Origin: Spiribacter salilacus
GTDB taxonomy: Bacteria > Pseudomonadota > Gammaproteobacteria > Nitrococcales > Nitrococcaceae
Direction: 5' to 3'
Length of the DNA stretch: 64,000 nucleotides
Assembly (NCBI RefSeq): GCF_009649225.1
Contig: NZ_WJPP01000002.1
Coordinates: 124,001 to 188,000, forward strand
In this document: positions 1-10,839 of the stretch, piece by piece
Layout of the letters: the number at the start of each line of letters is the position of its first letter
How positions within the stretch are numbered: position 1 is the stretch's first letter
Program-made: the position numbers and the translations under genes
Notes under the pieces: generated by a model
What the model was told of the DNA's origin: nothing
Database searches by the model: none
What the model saw: only the letters and a program-made list of their open reading frames with translations

Positions 1-872
1 CCCATGGCAATGGCCGCCGGAAACCCAACAAACTGCGTAATCAGCAACGCCACAATTAATGATTCCTGCGCAAAGCCTAGCGAGCGACCGTAGGCCACCG
101 CCATGCGAATGGTCGTTCCCAGCGCGTCGATATAAAGCCAATACGCCAACAAAAACACCCATACCTCACGATACTGGCGAATGTGCTTAAGGGTTTCCCG
201 TAGCTGCTTTACCCCGCCCGCAAGCGCAGACTCACCAGCGGTTTGGCGAACGGGCTCCGTCACATTAACTGCCAATGGCAGACTGAACACCGCCCACCAA
301 ACACCCGTTACCACAAAGCTCAGCAAAACGGCATCCGCCGCTGATGCCAAACCGAGCCAAGCCGGATTAAGTACCGCAACAACACAACCTAGGTATAAAA
401 GTCCGCCGCCCAAATAACCCAAACCAAAGCCTAAACCTGATAAGGCATCCCATTCTGCGCGTGGCGCAACGTGCACTAATAAAGCGTCATAGAAGATGTT
501 GCCGGCTAAAAACCCGAGGCTCGCCAACACAAACAACACCGCCGCCAGCTGCCAGTTACCCGGGCCCACGGCTGACAAGCTAATCGTTGCTAACACGCCT
601 AAGGCGGTAAACCCCAACAACAGCCGCTTATGCGCTCCCAACCGATCGGCAATGGAGCCAGCTAATGGCGCGATAAAAATAATTAATAGGCTCGCAGCGG
701 CATTCGCCCAACCCAAGCGTAAATTAGCAATAGACGCCGAAACACCCTGGCTCCAGAAGTCTTGAAACATCAATGGGAAAAAGCCTGCCAGCACAACGGT
801 GGCAAAAGCCGAATTAGCCCAGTCATAAAACGCCCAAGACCGGGCACCATGCCGGGTGCCCTGCGCGTTCAT
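1..872 (-). CDS. UMF1-type MFS transporter (3' end outside window)
   Basis: This is a membrane transporter of the major facilitator superfamily, UMF1/Atg22-like group; its substrate is unknown. Reading the minus strand from the ATG at 872 gives about 290 residues, an N-terminal W-A-F-Y-D-W-A-N-S-A-F-A-T motif (residues 13-25) typical of the group, and then many hydrophobic helices. A conserved G-x2-A-D-R-L-G-like loop follows the second helix. The start is fixed by an ATGA overlap with the rimI stop (869-872). The C-terminus lies beyond position 1. It is the last visible gene of the leuA-holD-rimI transcript. The family assignment is firm; the function is not. Confidence 0.8.
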   Translation of the reverse strand, partial: MNAQGTRHGARSWAFYDWANSAFATVVLAGFFPLMFQDFWSQGVSASIANLRLGWANAAASLLIIFIAPLAGSIADRLGAHKRLLLGFTALGVLATISLSAVGPGNWQLAAVLFVLASLGFLAGNIFYDALLVHVAPRAEWDALSGLGFGLGYLGGGLLYLGCVVAVLNPAWLGLASAADAVLLSFVVTGVWWAVFSLPLAVNVTEPVRQTAGESALAGGVKQLRETLKHIRQYREVWVFLLAYWLYIDALGTTIRMAVAYGRSLGFAQESLIVALLITQFVGFPAAIAM

Positions 873-1333
873 CGCCGCCCCATCGGGGCCGTTTCACGAA
901 CGTCATAACGCATCAGCAGGGCATCCTCACGACCATCATCGCACGGGTAATAATCAGGCCGGCGCCCTACTTTGCGAAAACCCTCTGTCCGATATAGATG
1001 CACAGCCGGAAAATTGCTGGGTCGGACTTCCAAGTAAACCGACTCCGCCCCTAGCCGATCAGCTCGCTCAACAGCACGACGCAATAAAGATCGCCCTAAC
1101 CCGTTATTTTGCCAATCTGGATGTACGGCGAGATTTAAGACATGCGCTTCACCGGGCCCCATCGAAAGAACAAAATGCCCAACAATCTCGTCTTCGGCCA
1201 ACTCAACCCAACACTCGTAACCCATCCTTAAGCAGTCGTTAAAGATCTTTCGAGTCCATGGAAACAGATACGCACCCGCCTCAACCGCAGCCACCCGGTC
1301 GAGATCAGTCAGTCGCATGGGGCGCAAACTCAT
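869..1333 (-). CDS. rimI: Ribosomal protein bS18-alanine N-acetyltransferase
   Basis: RimI is a cytosolic GNAT enzyme that acetylates the N-terminal alanine of ribosomal protein bS18. The 154-residue product has the acetyl-CoA loop Q-N-N-G-L-G-R-S-L-L (about 75-84), the strand L-E-V-R-P-S-N (101-107) and the L-Y-x3-G-F motif (113-119). Glu102 and Tyr114 match the catalytic Glu/Tyr pair known in the family. The ATG at 1333 is preferred because it forms an ATGA overlap with the upstream HolD-like gene and gives the usual length; an earlier in-frame start would add 15 unrelated residues. HolD next to RimI is also the arrangement in enteric bacteria. Confidence 0.92.
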   Translation of the reverse strand: MSLRPMRLTDLDRVAAVEAGAYLFPWTRKIFNDCLRMGYECWVELAEDEIVGHFVLSMGPGEAHVLNLAVHPDWQNNGLGRSLLRRAVERADRLGAESVYLEVRPSNFPAVHLYRTEGFRKVGRRPDYYPCDDGREDALLMRYDVRETAPMGRR

Positions 1334-1731
1334 GCAACCTCCTGTAACGCTCGACGAAGCCGACGCAAATCCTCCCAAACGCGCGCTTTAGCCAGTGGCG
1401 CACGCAGTAGTTCGGCCGGTGTTTTTGTGACTAAGACAATAGGACCTTGGCCCTGCAGCGATGCAGCGGCTTGTTCACCTAAAACAAGCCAAACGGGCGA
1501 GGGCGGTGTCTGCGCAAGCGCTTTTTCTGTAGAAGTGGCAATCTGCACATCAGCGCCTACAGTCAAACCAATAGCGGCGAGCATTGCGTCTAACAACTTA
1601 GCCTCTGGCCCTTTTAACACTCCGTCTGAGATAACTTGTAGTGGCACAGGCGCCGGCGCCATTTGCCGCTGCCAACGCGTAATCCCCATGGCATCTAAAG
1701 CGGCCTGCTGACTGTGGCTAAGCCCTTGCAT
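1330..1731 (-). CDS. HolD-like protein (DNA polymerase III psi subunit candidate)
   Basis: This small 133-residue protein begins with a segment resembling the N-terminus of HolD: a hydrophobic A-L-D-A-M-G-I-T-R-W-Q stretch (about 10-20), comparable to L-Q-Q-L-G-I-T-Q-W in E. coli psi. Psi bridges the chi subunit and the clamp loader. The body is poorly conserved, as is usual for HolD, so the call rests on that stretch, the size and the location directly upstream of rimI. The ATG at 1731, 14 bases after the leuA stop and preceded by AAGAG, is favoured over upstream in-frame starts inside leuA. An uncharacterised protein with a uracil-DNA-glycosylase-like fold is an alternative. Confidence 0.55.
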   Translation of the reverse strand: MQGLSHSQQAALDAMGITRWQRQMAPAPVPLQVISDGVLKGPEAKLLDAMLAAIGLTVGADVQIATSTEKALAQTPPSPVWLVLGEQAAASLQGQGPIVLVTKTPAELLRAPLAKARVWEDLRRLRRALQEVA

Positions 1732-1744
1732 GCTCTTGCGCGCG

Positions 1745-3298
1745 TTACACGCCCTCCGCCTGTGGGTGAGTGCGCTCGCCCGTGTTACGCAGGCGATTGA
1801 GGGCATTGAGATAAGCCTTGGCAGAGGCAATCACAATATCTGTATCGGCGCCTTGCCCGTTAACCACACGACCACCGCGCTCCAACCGAACGGTAACTTC
1901 ACCCTGTGCATCGGTACCCGAAGTAATATTATTGACCGAGTACAGCAGAAGTTCAGCGCGCACGCCAAGAATACCGTCAATGGCCTTAAAAGCTGCATCA
2001 ACCGGGCCATCGCCAGCGGCAGAATTCTGCTGCTCGTTACCGTCCACTAGCAAGGTGAGATCGGCAACCGGTGTCTCGCCTGTTTCAGAACAGCAACGAA
2101 AGGCCACCAATGTAACGGCCTGATCCTCTTCCAACGCCACAGCGGCTTCGGTGGCAAGCGCCTGCAGGTCTTCATCAAAGATTTCATGCTTTTTATCAGC
2201 CAGCTCTTTAAAGCGCTGAAACGCTTCATTAAGCTGCCCGGCACTATCAAACCGAATGCCAAGCTCCTCGCAACGAGCCCGAAAGGCATTTCGCCCCGAG
2301 TGCTTACCCAACACCATCCGATTGGTGCCCCAGCCCACATCTTCGGCACGCATAATTTCATAGGTCTCACGGTGTTTAAGCACACCATCTTGATGAATGC
2401 CAGACTCATGCGCAAAGGCGTTTACACCCACAATTGCTTTATTGGGCTGCACCTGAAAGCCGGTGATATTAGCCACAAGACGAGAGGTGGGAAGAAGCTC
2501 TTTAGCCTCAATGCGGGTATCACAAGGAAATTCGTCCTGACGGGTACGCACCGCCATCACAATTTCTTCAAGCGCGGCATTACCGGCGCGCTCGCCTAAG
2601 CCGTTTATCGTGCACTCAATCTGCCGCACTCCCTCACCAAACGCCGCCAGAGAGTTAGCCACTGCCAACCCAAGGTCGTTATGGCAGTGTGCTGACCATA
2701 CCGCACGGTGCGCATTTGGAATTCGCTGCAACAGATCTTTAATTAGGCCAGCAAATTGCTCGGGCAAGTTATAACCGACCGTATCGGGGATATTAATCGT
2801 GGTGGCGCCAGCATCAATTGCCGCTTCAATAATCCGACACAAAAAGTCGGGCTCGGAGCGGCCCGCATCTTCTGGCGAAAACTCGACGTCGTCGCACAAA
2901 TTACGGGCTCGAGACACTGCTGCCACCGCACGCTCAACCACCTGATCCGGCGTCAGCTGAAGCTTTTTTTCCATGTGTACAGGCGAGGTGGCAATAAACG
3001 TATGAATCCGCCCCGCTGCGGCGGGCGCCACGGCCTCTCCTGCCCGATCAATATCGGCTTCGTTTGCACGCGCAAGGCCACAGACTCGTGAGTCACGAAT
3101 CGTTTCGGCAACAGCACGCACCGATTCAAAATCACCGCGGCTTGCTGCCGGAAAACCGGCTTCAATGATATCCACACGCAGTCGCTCTAAGGCGCGGGCA
3201 ATGCGCACTTTTTCTTCGCGCGTCATCGACGCACCTGGGCTCTGCTCGCCATCGCGAAGCGTGGTATCAAAGATGATCAAATGATCGCCGCTACTCAT
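1745..3298 (-). CDS. leuA: 2-isopropylmalate synthase
   Basis: LeuA condenses acetyl-CoA with 2-oxoisovalerate, the first committed step of leucine synthesis. The 517-residue length matches the bacterial enzyme. The HMGL-like TIM barrel starts with [11 protein letters not shown] (12-22), has the metal-binding H-C-H-N-D-L-G-L-A segment near 206 and N-G-L-G-E-R-A-G-N near 233, and is followed by a C-terminal LeuA dimer domain that binds the feedback inhibitor leucine. A strong GGAGGAG precedes the ATG at 3298. It lies downstream of ilvN-ilvC-pssA, so valine, isoleucine and leucine steps share one strand. Confidence 0.97.
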   Translation of the reverse strand: MSSGDHLIIFDTTLRDGEQSPGASMTREEKVRIARALERLRVDIIEAGFPAASRGDFESVRAVAETIRDSRVCGLARANEADIDRAGEAVAPAAAGRIHTFIATSPVHMEKKLQLTPDQVVERAVAAVSRARNLCDDVEFSPEDAGRSEPDFLCRIIEAAIDAGATTINIPDTVGYNLPEQFAGLIKDLLQRIPNAHRAVWSAHCHNDLGLAVANSLAAFGEGVRQIECTINGLGERAGNAALEEIVMAVRTRQDEFPCDTRIEAKELLPTSRLVANITGFQVQPNKAIVGVNAFAHESGIHQDGVLKHRETYEIMRAEDVGWGTNRMVLGKHSGRNAFRARCEELGIRFDSAGQLNEAFQRFKELADKKHEIFDEDLQALATEAAVALEEDQAVTLVAFRCCSETGETPVADLTLLVDGNEQQNSAAGDGPVDAAFKAIDGILGVRAELLLYSVNNITSGTDAQGEVTVRLERGGRVVNGQGADTDIVIASAKAYLNALNRLRNTGERTHPQAEGV

Positions 3299-3335
3299 GC
3301 GTACTCCTCCAGGAGAGAAAACCGATAACTTTATT

Positions 3336-4106
3336 CTACCCTGCCTGCCGTCGTTTGCGGCGGTGTCGCCGCCGAATAACCGTAAATATGGGGCCAGACA
3401 GCAAATACCCCAACGCCAGCAAAAATAAAACCGTAGGCGGGTGCACCGACATTAATGCCACCGCCAACACGCCCAGCACCATAAAAACAAAGGGTACGCG
3501 ATAGCGAAAATCGACATCCTTAAAGCTTTCATAGCGCACATTGCTAACCATTAAGATGGCCGCCACTAACGTAATTGCCAACGCCGGCAACCCCGCAGGC
3601 CATCCGCCAAAATCGAGCTGATCGCCCGCCCACACCATACCGGCTAACGCAGCAGCGGCAGCTGGACTAGGCAACCCCTGAAAATGGCGCTTATCGGCTG
3701 TGCCTGCTTGTGCGTTAAACCGGGCCAAGCGTAATCCAGCGCAAGCGGCATAAATAAATGCCCCCAACCAGCCGAATTTGCCCCAAAAAACGCCAAGTGC
3801 CGATAAATCCTCTAACGCCCAAAGGTAAACCACTAACGCGGGGGCTAGGCCAAACGACACCATGTCAGCCAAGCTATCGTATTGAACACCAAAGTCACTT
3901 TGGGTATTGGTCAGCCGCGCGACACGCCCATCAAGGCCATCCATCACCATTGCCACAAAAATGGCGATGGCCGCTGTGTCATAGGCACCGCTTTGTGCAG
4001 CAACAACCGCATAGAACCCAAAAAACAGGGCCAGCGTCGTAATAAAATTGGGCAGGAAATAAATACCCCGCCGCGGAGGGCGGGGTTTTGGCGTTTGTTC
4101 ACTCAT
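3336..4106 (-). CDS. pssA: CDP-diacylglycerol-serine O-phosphatidyltransferase
   Basis: PssA is an inner-membrane enzyme that makes phosphatidylserine, the precursor of phosphatidylethanolamine, from CDP-diacylglycerol and serine. The 256-residue polytopic protein carries the complete CDP-alcohol phosphotransferase signature: D56-G57, D59-G60, A63-R64, G73, D77 and D81. The N-terminus is basic and proline-rich, and the C-terminus ends in an Arg/Lys-rich tail. It is of the type II (membrane-embedded) family rather than the peripheral E. coli type. It lies 28 bases after ilvC; ilvC-pssA-leuA is a recurrent order in gammaproteobacteria. Confidence 0.95.
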   Translation of the reverse strand: MSEQTPKPRPPRRGIYFLPNFITTLALFFGFYAVVAAQSGAYDTAAIAIFVAMVMDGLDGRVARLTNTQSDFGVQYDSLADMVSFGLAPALVVYLWALEDLSALGVFWGKFGWLGAFIYAACAGLRLARFNAQAGTADKRHFQGLPSPAAAAALAGMVWAGDQLDFGGWPAGLPALAITLVAAILMVSNVRYESFKDVDFRYRVPFVFMVLGVLAVALMSVHPPTVLFLLALGYLLSGPIFTVIRRRHRRKRRQAG

Positions 4107-4134
4107 CAGTGAAACATCACAGCCGGCATCGCAA

Positions 4135-5647
<1,513 letters not shown>

Positions 5648-5685
5648 GGCCCCTTTCGCCCGGCACCCGATTTATCAAGCGCTCA

Positions 5686-5714
5686 AAGCTAGCGCGCGCA
5701 CTTCGGCGCGTCAA
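5686..5714 (-). promoter_or_regulatory. Candidate sigma70 promoter for ilvN-ilvC-pssA-leuA
   Basis: On the minus strand TTGACG (5714-5709) is followed after 17 bases by TAGCTT (5691-5686), about 40 bases before the ilvN start. The -35 matches 5/6 but the -10 only 3/6. No attenuator-like leader peptide or terminator hairpin is visible in the short leader. Confidence 0.35.
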
Positions 5715-5746
5715 GGACTGTGCGCTGGTCTCAGGGTCCGCTACCC

Positions 5747-5752
5747 TATAAT
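5747..5752 (+). promoter_or_regulatory. Candidate -10 element of the proS promoter
   Basis: A perfect TATAAT lies 34 bases before the proS ATG in the divergent ilvN-proS gap. I see no convincing -35 at 16-18 bases upstream, so this is a -10 call only. Confidence 0.5.
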
Positions 5753-5785
5753 ACAGTTTTTACAAAAGCGACAGGAACCACACTG

Positions 5786-7519
5786 ATGCGAGCATCGCAA
5801 TTTCCCTTGTTCACCAACAAGGAGACCCCCGCTGACGCCGAAATCGCCAGCCATCAGCTCATGCTAAAGGCCGGGCTCATCGCACGGCTGGGCTCAGGTC
5901 TTTATACCTGGCAGCCACTCGGTTTGCGGGTGCTACGCCGCGTTGAGCAAGTGGTACGTGAGGAAATGGATGCCATCGGTGGGCTTGAAGTATTAATGCC
6001 TGCCGTACAACCGGCTGAGCTGTGGGAAGAGTCTGGCCGTTGGTCACTGTACGGCGCAGAGCTACTGCGCTTAAAAGACCGCCATGACCGCGACTTTTGC
6101 ATTGGACCCACCCACGAAGAGGTCATTACCGATTTCCTGCGTCGAGAGCTAAGAAGCTATCGGCAGCTGCCGCTGACGTTTTACCAAATTCAAACTAAAT
6201 TTCGCGATGAACGCCGGCCGCGCTTTGGCGTGATGCGTTCACGCGAGTTTGTCATGAAAGATGCCTACTCCTTTCATTTAGACCAGCCCTCATTACAGGC
6301 CACCTACGATGCGATGCAGCAGGCCTATATCCGCATTTTTGAGCGGCTTGGGCTACGTTTTCGTGCCGTTGGTGCCGATAGTGGTGCCATTGGTGGCAGT
6401 GTTTCAGAAGAATTTATGGTGCTTGCCGATTCTGGCGAAGATGAGATTGCCAGCTGCAGCCAGTGTCAGTATGCGGCCAACACCGAACTCGCCACGAGCC
6501 GTCTCGCCACACCACAAAGCCCCGTTGCTCCAGCGCCAGCTGCCGAAGAGCCTACACCGGGTATTCACACCGTGGCCGAGCAGTGCAAGGTACTCGGTAT
6601 TGAGCCTGCGCAGGTGCTAAAAAGTGTGGTGGTTATGGCAGATGACTCACCGGCAGTGCTATTTGTGGCTGGCGATGACGAGCTTAACCTGATTAAAGCG
6701 GCCAAGGTGCTTAACGCAGATGAGGTTCGCCTAGCCGAGCCCGAAGAAGCACTGCAGGCCACCGGTGTGCCACGTGGCTTTATTGGCCCCATTGGTTTAC
6801 CAGACGGGTTACGCCAATGGGTTGATACCCGGGCAGCCACGCTGATCAACTTCTCAACCGGCGCAGGGCGACAAGATTACCACTGGGTAAACCTGAACTG
6901 GGGTCGAGATGTTGCGCTACCCAAACAAGCCGATCTGCGCACCGTGAAAGCAGGTGAAGGCTGCCCACGCTGTAATCAGGGCCAACTTGAAATCCATCGG
7001 GGCATTGAGGTGGGTCATATCTTTCAGCTGGGCACCAAGTACAGCGAAGCAATGAATGCCCGCGTGCTTGATGAAGATGGCAAGCAACAACCACTGATTA
7101 TGGGTTGTTATGGGATTGGGGTGAGCCGGGTAGTGGCTGCCGCCATTGAGCAGAACCATGATGAACAGGGCATTATTTGGCCCGCCCCGCTTGCACCGTT
7201 TGATGTTGCCCTGATCAGCATTGGCGATGACCGCTCAGCAGCGGTATCTGAGGCAGCAACCCAACTTCATGATCAGCTGCAGTCAGCTGGTCTTTCGGTT
7301 CTTTGGGATAACCGCGATGCCCGCCCTGGCGTGAAATTTGCCGATATGGAGCTAATCGGCATCCCGCATCGCGTGGTGATTGGGGAGCGCGGCTTAAAAA
7401 ACGGCACCCTGGAATACCGCGGTCGATGTGATAGCGAGAATCAAGACCTACCCGTTGATGAGGTGCTTGGCGTGTTGCTAGAAAAAATTGGATCTCCATC
7501 TTCGTCTAAGGCCGGATAA
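5786..7519 (+). CDS. proS: Prolyl-tRNA synthetase (bacterial type, with editing domain)
   Basis: ProS charges tRNA-Pro. The 577-residue product has the class II motif 2 region with F-R-D-E-R-R-P-R-F-G and R-S-R-E-F-V-M-K-D-A (about 135-160), a YbaK-like editing insertion (about 220-400, containing V-L-K-S-V-V-V-M), motif 3 G-C-Y-G-I-G-V-S-R, and a C-terminal anticodon-binding domain. The ATG at 5786 with AGGA upstream starts the conserved M-R-A-S-Q-F-P-L. The last 79 bases overlap the 3' end of convergent trmH. The tail S-P-S-S-S-K-A-G therefore looks like a lineage-specific extension. Confidence 0.97.
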   Translation: MRASQFPLFTNKETPADAEIASHQLMLKAGLIARLGSGLYTWQPLGLRVLRRVEQVVREEMDAIGGLEVLMPAVQPAELWEESGRWSLYGAELLRLKDRHDRDFCIGPTHEEVITDFLRRELRSYRQLPLTFYQIQTKFRDERRPRFGVMRSREFVMKDAYSFHLDQPSLQATYDAMQQAYIRIFERLGLRFRAVGADSGAIGGSVSEEFMVLADSGEDEIASCSQCQYAANTELATSRLATPQSPVAPAPAAEEPTPGIHTVAEQCKVLGIEPAQVLKSVVVMADDSPAVLFVAGDDELNLIKAAKVLNADEVRLAEPEEALQATGVPRGFIGPIGLPDGLRQWVDTRAATLINFSTGAGRQDYHWVNLNWGRDVALPKQADLRTVKAGEGCPRCNQGQLEIHRGIEVGHIFQLGTKYSEAMNARVLDEDGKQQPLIMGCYGIGVSRVVAAAIEQNHDEQGIIWPAPLAPFDVALISIGDDRSAAVSEAATQLHDQLQSAGLSVLWDNRDARPGVKFADMELIGIPHRVVIGERGLKNGTLEYRGRCDSENQDLPVDEVLGVLLEKIGSPSSSKAG

Positions 7520-8127
7520 GGGGCCCCACGTTCGTTCAAATGTTTTGCCAGCCGCGGGTGCAGCCACTCAAATAAAATGCGCTCATAGTCTTGAGCGCTT
7601 ATGCGCGGCGCATCATACAGCCCCGCCGCTGAACGCTGGCGCTGCGCCTCAAATAAAATAACGGCAGCCGCTACCGACACGTTAAGCGATTCTACAAAAC
7701 CTGCCATGGGAATGATGATGTGCTGATCAACCGCGGCAGCCGCAGCCTCACTCACCCCCCAAAGCTCTGCGCCTAACAAAATCGAGCACGGTCGAATGTA
7801 ATCGACGGCTCGAAAATCAACCGCTGAACTCGATAAATGCGCCGCATAAACGGCAACACCCTGCGCTTGCTGTGCCGCAATTGCCGCTTCAATGTCAGCG
7901 TAGGCGGTTAAATCAACCCACTCCCCAGCGCCCGCGGCGTAATGCTGATGCACCGACACAGACCGCCCTTTCTGCACGGCATGCACGCCATAAGCCCCCA
8001 CTGCATCACAGGTTCGTATAATCGCACTTAAATTATGCGGCTTATGCACATGATCCAAAATAACGCTTAAATCAGGCTGCCGCCGATTTAACACAGCCCG
8101 ACAGCGGGCTAATCTCTGTGCGCTCAA
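7441..8127 (-). CDS. trmH: tRNA (guanosine(18)-2'-O)-methyltransferase
   Basis: TrmH is a SPOUT-family enzyme that methylates the 2'-OH of G18 in the tRNA D-loop. The 228-residue product closely follows the enteric enzyme: R-R-Q-P-D-L-S-V-I near the start, V-H-K-P-H-N-L-S-A-I-I-R-T (27-39), the AdoMet knot G-A-E-L-W-G-V-S, and S-L-N-V-S-V-A-A-A motif 3. The start is a TTG at 8127 with GAGGATAGGG upstream; no in-frame ATG or GTG gives the conserved N-terminus. The poorly conserved Ser/Thr-rich C-terminal end overlaps proS by 79 bases. Confidence 0.93.
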   Translation of the reverse strand: MSAQRLARCRAVLNRRQPDLSVILDHVHKPHNLSAIIRTCDAVGAYGVHAVQKGRSVSVHQHYAAGAGEWVDLTAYADIEAAIAAQQAQGVAVYAAHLSSSAVDFRAVDYIRPCSILLGAELWGVSEAAAAAVDQHIIIPMAGFVESLNVSVAAAVILFEAQRQRSAAGLYDAPRISAQDYERILFEWLHPRLAKHLNERGAPYPALDEDGDPIFSSNTPSTSSTGRS

Positions 8128-8171
8128 TACCCTATCCTCATCCCCTTGGCAGCCGGTATTCTAAGGGCAAG

Positions 8172-9026
8172 ATGAAAAAACGCATACTCATTGCAGGCTG
8201 CGGCCGTATTGGCCAACGCCTGGGCAAAGCACTGGCTCAACAAGGCCATAGCGTTTTTGGATTGCGGCGAACCGCTGCCGCTTTGCCCAAAAACATTCAA
8301 CTGATTCAGGCCGATTTACTTCAACCTGACTCGCTTCGCATGGTCGTGCCTGAACAGATTGATCAGATTTTCTACATTCTGACCCCTAGCGACTACACTG
8401 ATGCCGGTTATGCCGCGGCCTATGTTGAAGGGCTAGCCAACCTGCTCAACCTGATGCAAATACGCAATACACGCCTACCCAGGGTGATATTTGTTTCAAG
8501 CACCAGTGTGTATGGGCAAAGCGCCGGAGAATGGGTAACTGAAAACAGCCCCACCCAACCTGAGCGCTTCTCCGGCCAGCGATTGCTGCAAGCCGAGCAA
8601 CTAGCCAACGACTATACCGGTGAATTTATCAGCATTCGGTTTTCGGGCATTTATGGACCAGGGCGAGAACGGCTTATCGAAAAAGTCAAAGCGGGAGCAA
8701 CCTGCCAGGCAACACCGCCTCTGTACACCAATCGCATACACGAAACCGACTGCGTCGGCATCCTGATGCATATTGGTAACTTGGCTCATCCTGAAGACTG
8801 TTATCTGGCCAGTGATCACGACCCCGCTACACAATGCGAGGTTATGCAATGGCTGGCGCAGACATTAGGCGCCCCAGCCCCCACCCCAGTTAGCGGGGCA
8901 CAATCAGGACGACGCTGCGATAGTAGCCGCCTGCAACGCAGCGGCTACCAATGGGTCTATCCTGATTTTCGTTGCGGTTATGAGCGCTTAATTAACGGCG
9001 ACTGCGCTCTCGACGAACGATACTAA
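8172..9026 (+). CDS. NAD(P)-dependent epimerase/reductase, YeeZ-like
   Basis: This is a cytosolic extended short-chain dehydrogenase-like protein of 284 residues; its substrate is unknown. The Rossmann motif G-C-G-R-I-G-Q-R-L-G is at 9-18, a nucleotide-binding acidic strand follows, and an S-S-T-S-V-Y-G-Q segment near 117 carries the family Tyr; S-G-I-Y-G-P-G-R comes later. This matches the YeeZ group rather than classical UDP-sugar epimerases. ATG 8172 with AAGGG is preferred over a GTG at 8118 that would add 18 unrelated residues. Its last 35 bases overlap the convergent cytochrome gene. Confidence 0.8.
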   Translation: MKKRILIAGCGRIGQRLGKALAQQGHSVFGLRRTAAALPKNIQLIQADLLQPDSLRMVVPEQIDQIFYILTPSDYTDAGYAAAYVEGLANLLNLMQIRNTRLPRVIFVSSTSVYGQSAGEWVTENSPTQPERFSGQRLLQAEQLANDYTGEFISIRFSGIYGPGRERLIEKVKAGATCQATPPLYTNRIHETDCVGILMHIGNLAHPEDCYLASDHDPATQCEVMQWLAQTLGAPAPTPVSGAQSGRRCDSSRLQRSGYQWVYPDFRCGYERLINGDCALDERY

Positions 9027-9363
9027 GCGCCGGATCCTGAGCTGCGTAAAACGCGGCCAAATCACGAATGTCTTCATCGCTCAAACCCTGCGCCTGACCA
9101 TTCATGATTGCATTGACCCGATCGCCACTGCGGTAGGCCTCAAGCGCATACACTAGGTAATCGGCATGCTGCCCCGCTAAAATCGGCCAAGCCGGGTTAT
9201 CTGACACCCCATTGGCGTTATGACACGCAATGCAAGCCTGAGATTTGTCACGACCCGCATCGACATCGCCAATTGGCTGTGCAAACGCCGTACCAACCGC
9301 TAAACCGACCATTGCCGCGATACCGACAAACCAGCGTTGATTCATTTTATGCTGCCCACTCAT
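8992..9363 (-). CDS. Small periplasmic c-type cytochrome (second of pair)
   Basis: This 123-residue monoheme class I cytochrome c has an N-terminal signal peptide (cleavage probably after A-F-A, near residue 28). The haem site is C44-I-A-C47-H48 and Met87 is a likely distal ligand. The A-G-Q-H-A-D-Y-L segment is typical of cytochrome c4/c553-like electron carriers. The ATG at 9363 is chosen because it makes an ATGA overlap with the upstream cytochrome and has GGAG upstream; ATG at 9345 is an alternative. It probably shuttles electrons in the periplasm. The pair resembles a split diheme c4. Confidence 0.88.
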   Translation of the reverse strand: MSGQHKMNQRWFVGIAAMVGLAVGTAFAQPIGDVDAGRDKSQACIACHNANGVSDNPAWPILAGQHADYLVYALEAYRSGDRVNAIMNGQAQGLSDEDIRDLAAFYAAQDPALSIVRRERSRR

Positions 9364-9692
9364 CGATTTGCTCCGGCCGACTCAAAATATGCAGCGATAT
9401 CCTGAATATCCTGCTCACTTAACGTAGCCGCCAATGCACGCATGGTTGGATGCTGCCGATCACCTGATTGATAGGCCCGCAGCGCATCAGCGATATAGGC
9501 GGCATGCTGGCCACCGAGCAATGGCACCCGAAACGACGGGTAGGCATTGCGATATCCATCTACACCATGACAGCCAAGGCAGGTATAAGCCTTGATCCGC
9601 CCTGCTTCAATCTCCCCTTCTGCGATGGCAAGAAATGGCATTCCTGCCAGCGCCAACACGGTCACTAGTGCCGCAATTCTGAAACGTTTCAT
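9360..9692 (-). CDS. Small periplasmic c-type cytochrome (first of pair)
   Basis: This 110-residue class I cytochrome c has a clear signal peptide (M-K-R-F-R-I followed by a hydrophobic core, ending A-I-A near 24). The haem site is C38-L-G-C41-H42 and Met84 is the likely sixth ligand. The internal L-G-G-Q-H-A-A-Y-I segment mirrors the next gene, so the two are paralogous modules. The start at ATG 9692 has AGAGGAG upstream; the longer reading upstream is spurious because it lacks a signal peptide. The upstream gap contains an Fnr-type box, suggesting oxygen-responsive expression. Confidence 0.9.
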   Translation of the reverse strand: MKRFRIAALVTVLALAGMPFLAIAEGEIEAGRIKAYTCLGCHGVDGYRNAYPSFRVPLLGGQHAAYIADALRAYQSGDRQHPTMRALAATLSEQDIQDIAAYFESAGANR

Positions 9693-9764
9693 GTTGCTCC
9701 TCTGGGTCGGCCATCGCCCGACAAATTCGCCGATATAATTCCATGGATCGACGATGCGGTAAAG

Positions 9765-9778
9765 TTGACATCGATCAA
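9765..9778. promoter_or_regulatory. Fnr/Anr box
   Basis: TTGAC-ATCG-ATCAA matches the established Fnr/Anr consensus TTGAT-N4-ATCAA at 9 of 10 informative positions. It lies between the divergent cytochrome pair and wrbA, centred 80 bases before the first cytochrome ATG and 28 bases before the wrbA ATG. On the cytochrome side a weak A/T-rich -10 (around 9733-9739) would put the box near -41 to -46, the class II activator position. An Fnr-type gene is at 36039-36818. Confidence 0.7.
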
Positions 9779-9793
9779 TTTTGGCGAGGATGA

Positions 9794-10404
<611 letters not shown>

Positions 10405-10405
<1 letters not shown>

Positions 10406-10839
10406 TGAGCAACCCGAATGCTTCGCTTGAAACGGACACCCACGTTGCAAATTCCATCGCCTATCGGGTGGCGTTGGGCTGCTATGTTGGGCTGATTGCC
10501 TTGTTGCTGCTTTGGTACCTATGGCTTGCGCCACCACCGCCGGCCTTACGAACACCGATGCTGCTGATCATGCTCCTGCCGTTACTACTGGGCTTACGTG
10601 GCGTTCTCCATCGCCGGCGCTACACACTGCAGTGGACTGGCATGCTCAGCCTGTTGTATTTCGTCTACGGCATAATGGCCGCCACCGGCCCTGAAACCAC
10701 AGCTTGGCTTGGCAGCCTAGAAATGATTCTCGCGCTCACTTACCTGTGCGCAACGATGTTGCTTTTACGCCGCGGCAAAAAAGCCCATAAAGCGGCAAAA
10801 ACTCCACCGAGTCCTAACGAGCCAACACCTCACGAATAA
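10405..10839 (+). CDS. DUF2069 inner-membrane protein
   Basis: This 144-residue polytopic membrane protein is of the DUF2069 family; its function is unknown. Four hydrophobic segments are visible (about 21-42, 50-66, 77-92 and 103-121), followed by a Lys-rich, Pro-rich cytosolic tail. The translation start overlaps the wrbA stop (TGATG), so the two are co-translated. The 3' end overlaps convergent hda by 26 bases. Family membership rests on size, topology and its place between wrbA and hda. Confidence 0.8.

Noticed and set aside
856-1242. 128-codon open frame antisense to rimI
   Set aside because: RimI has a full set of conserved residues in the other strand; this frame has none.
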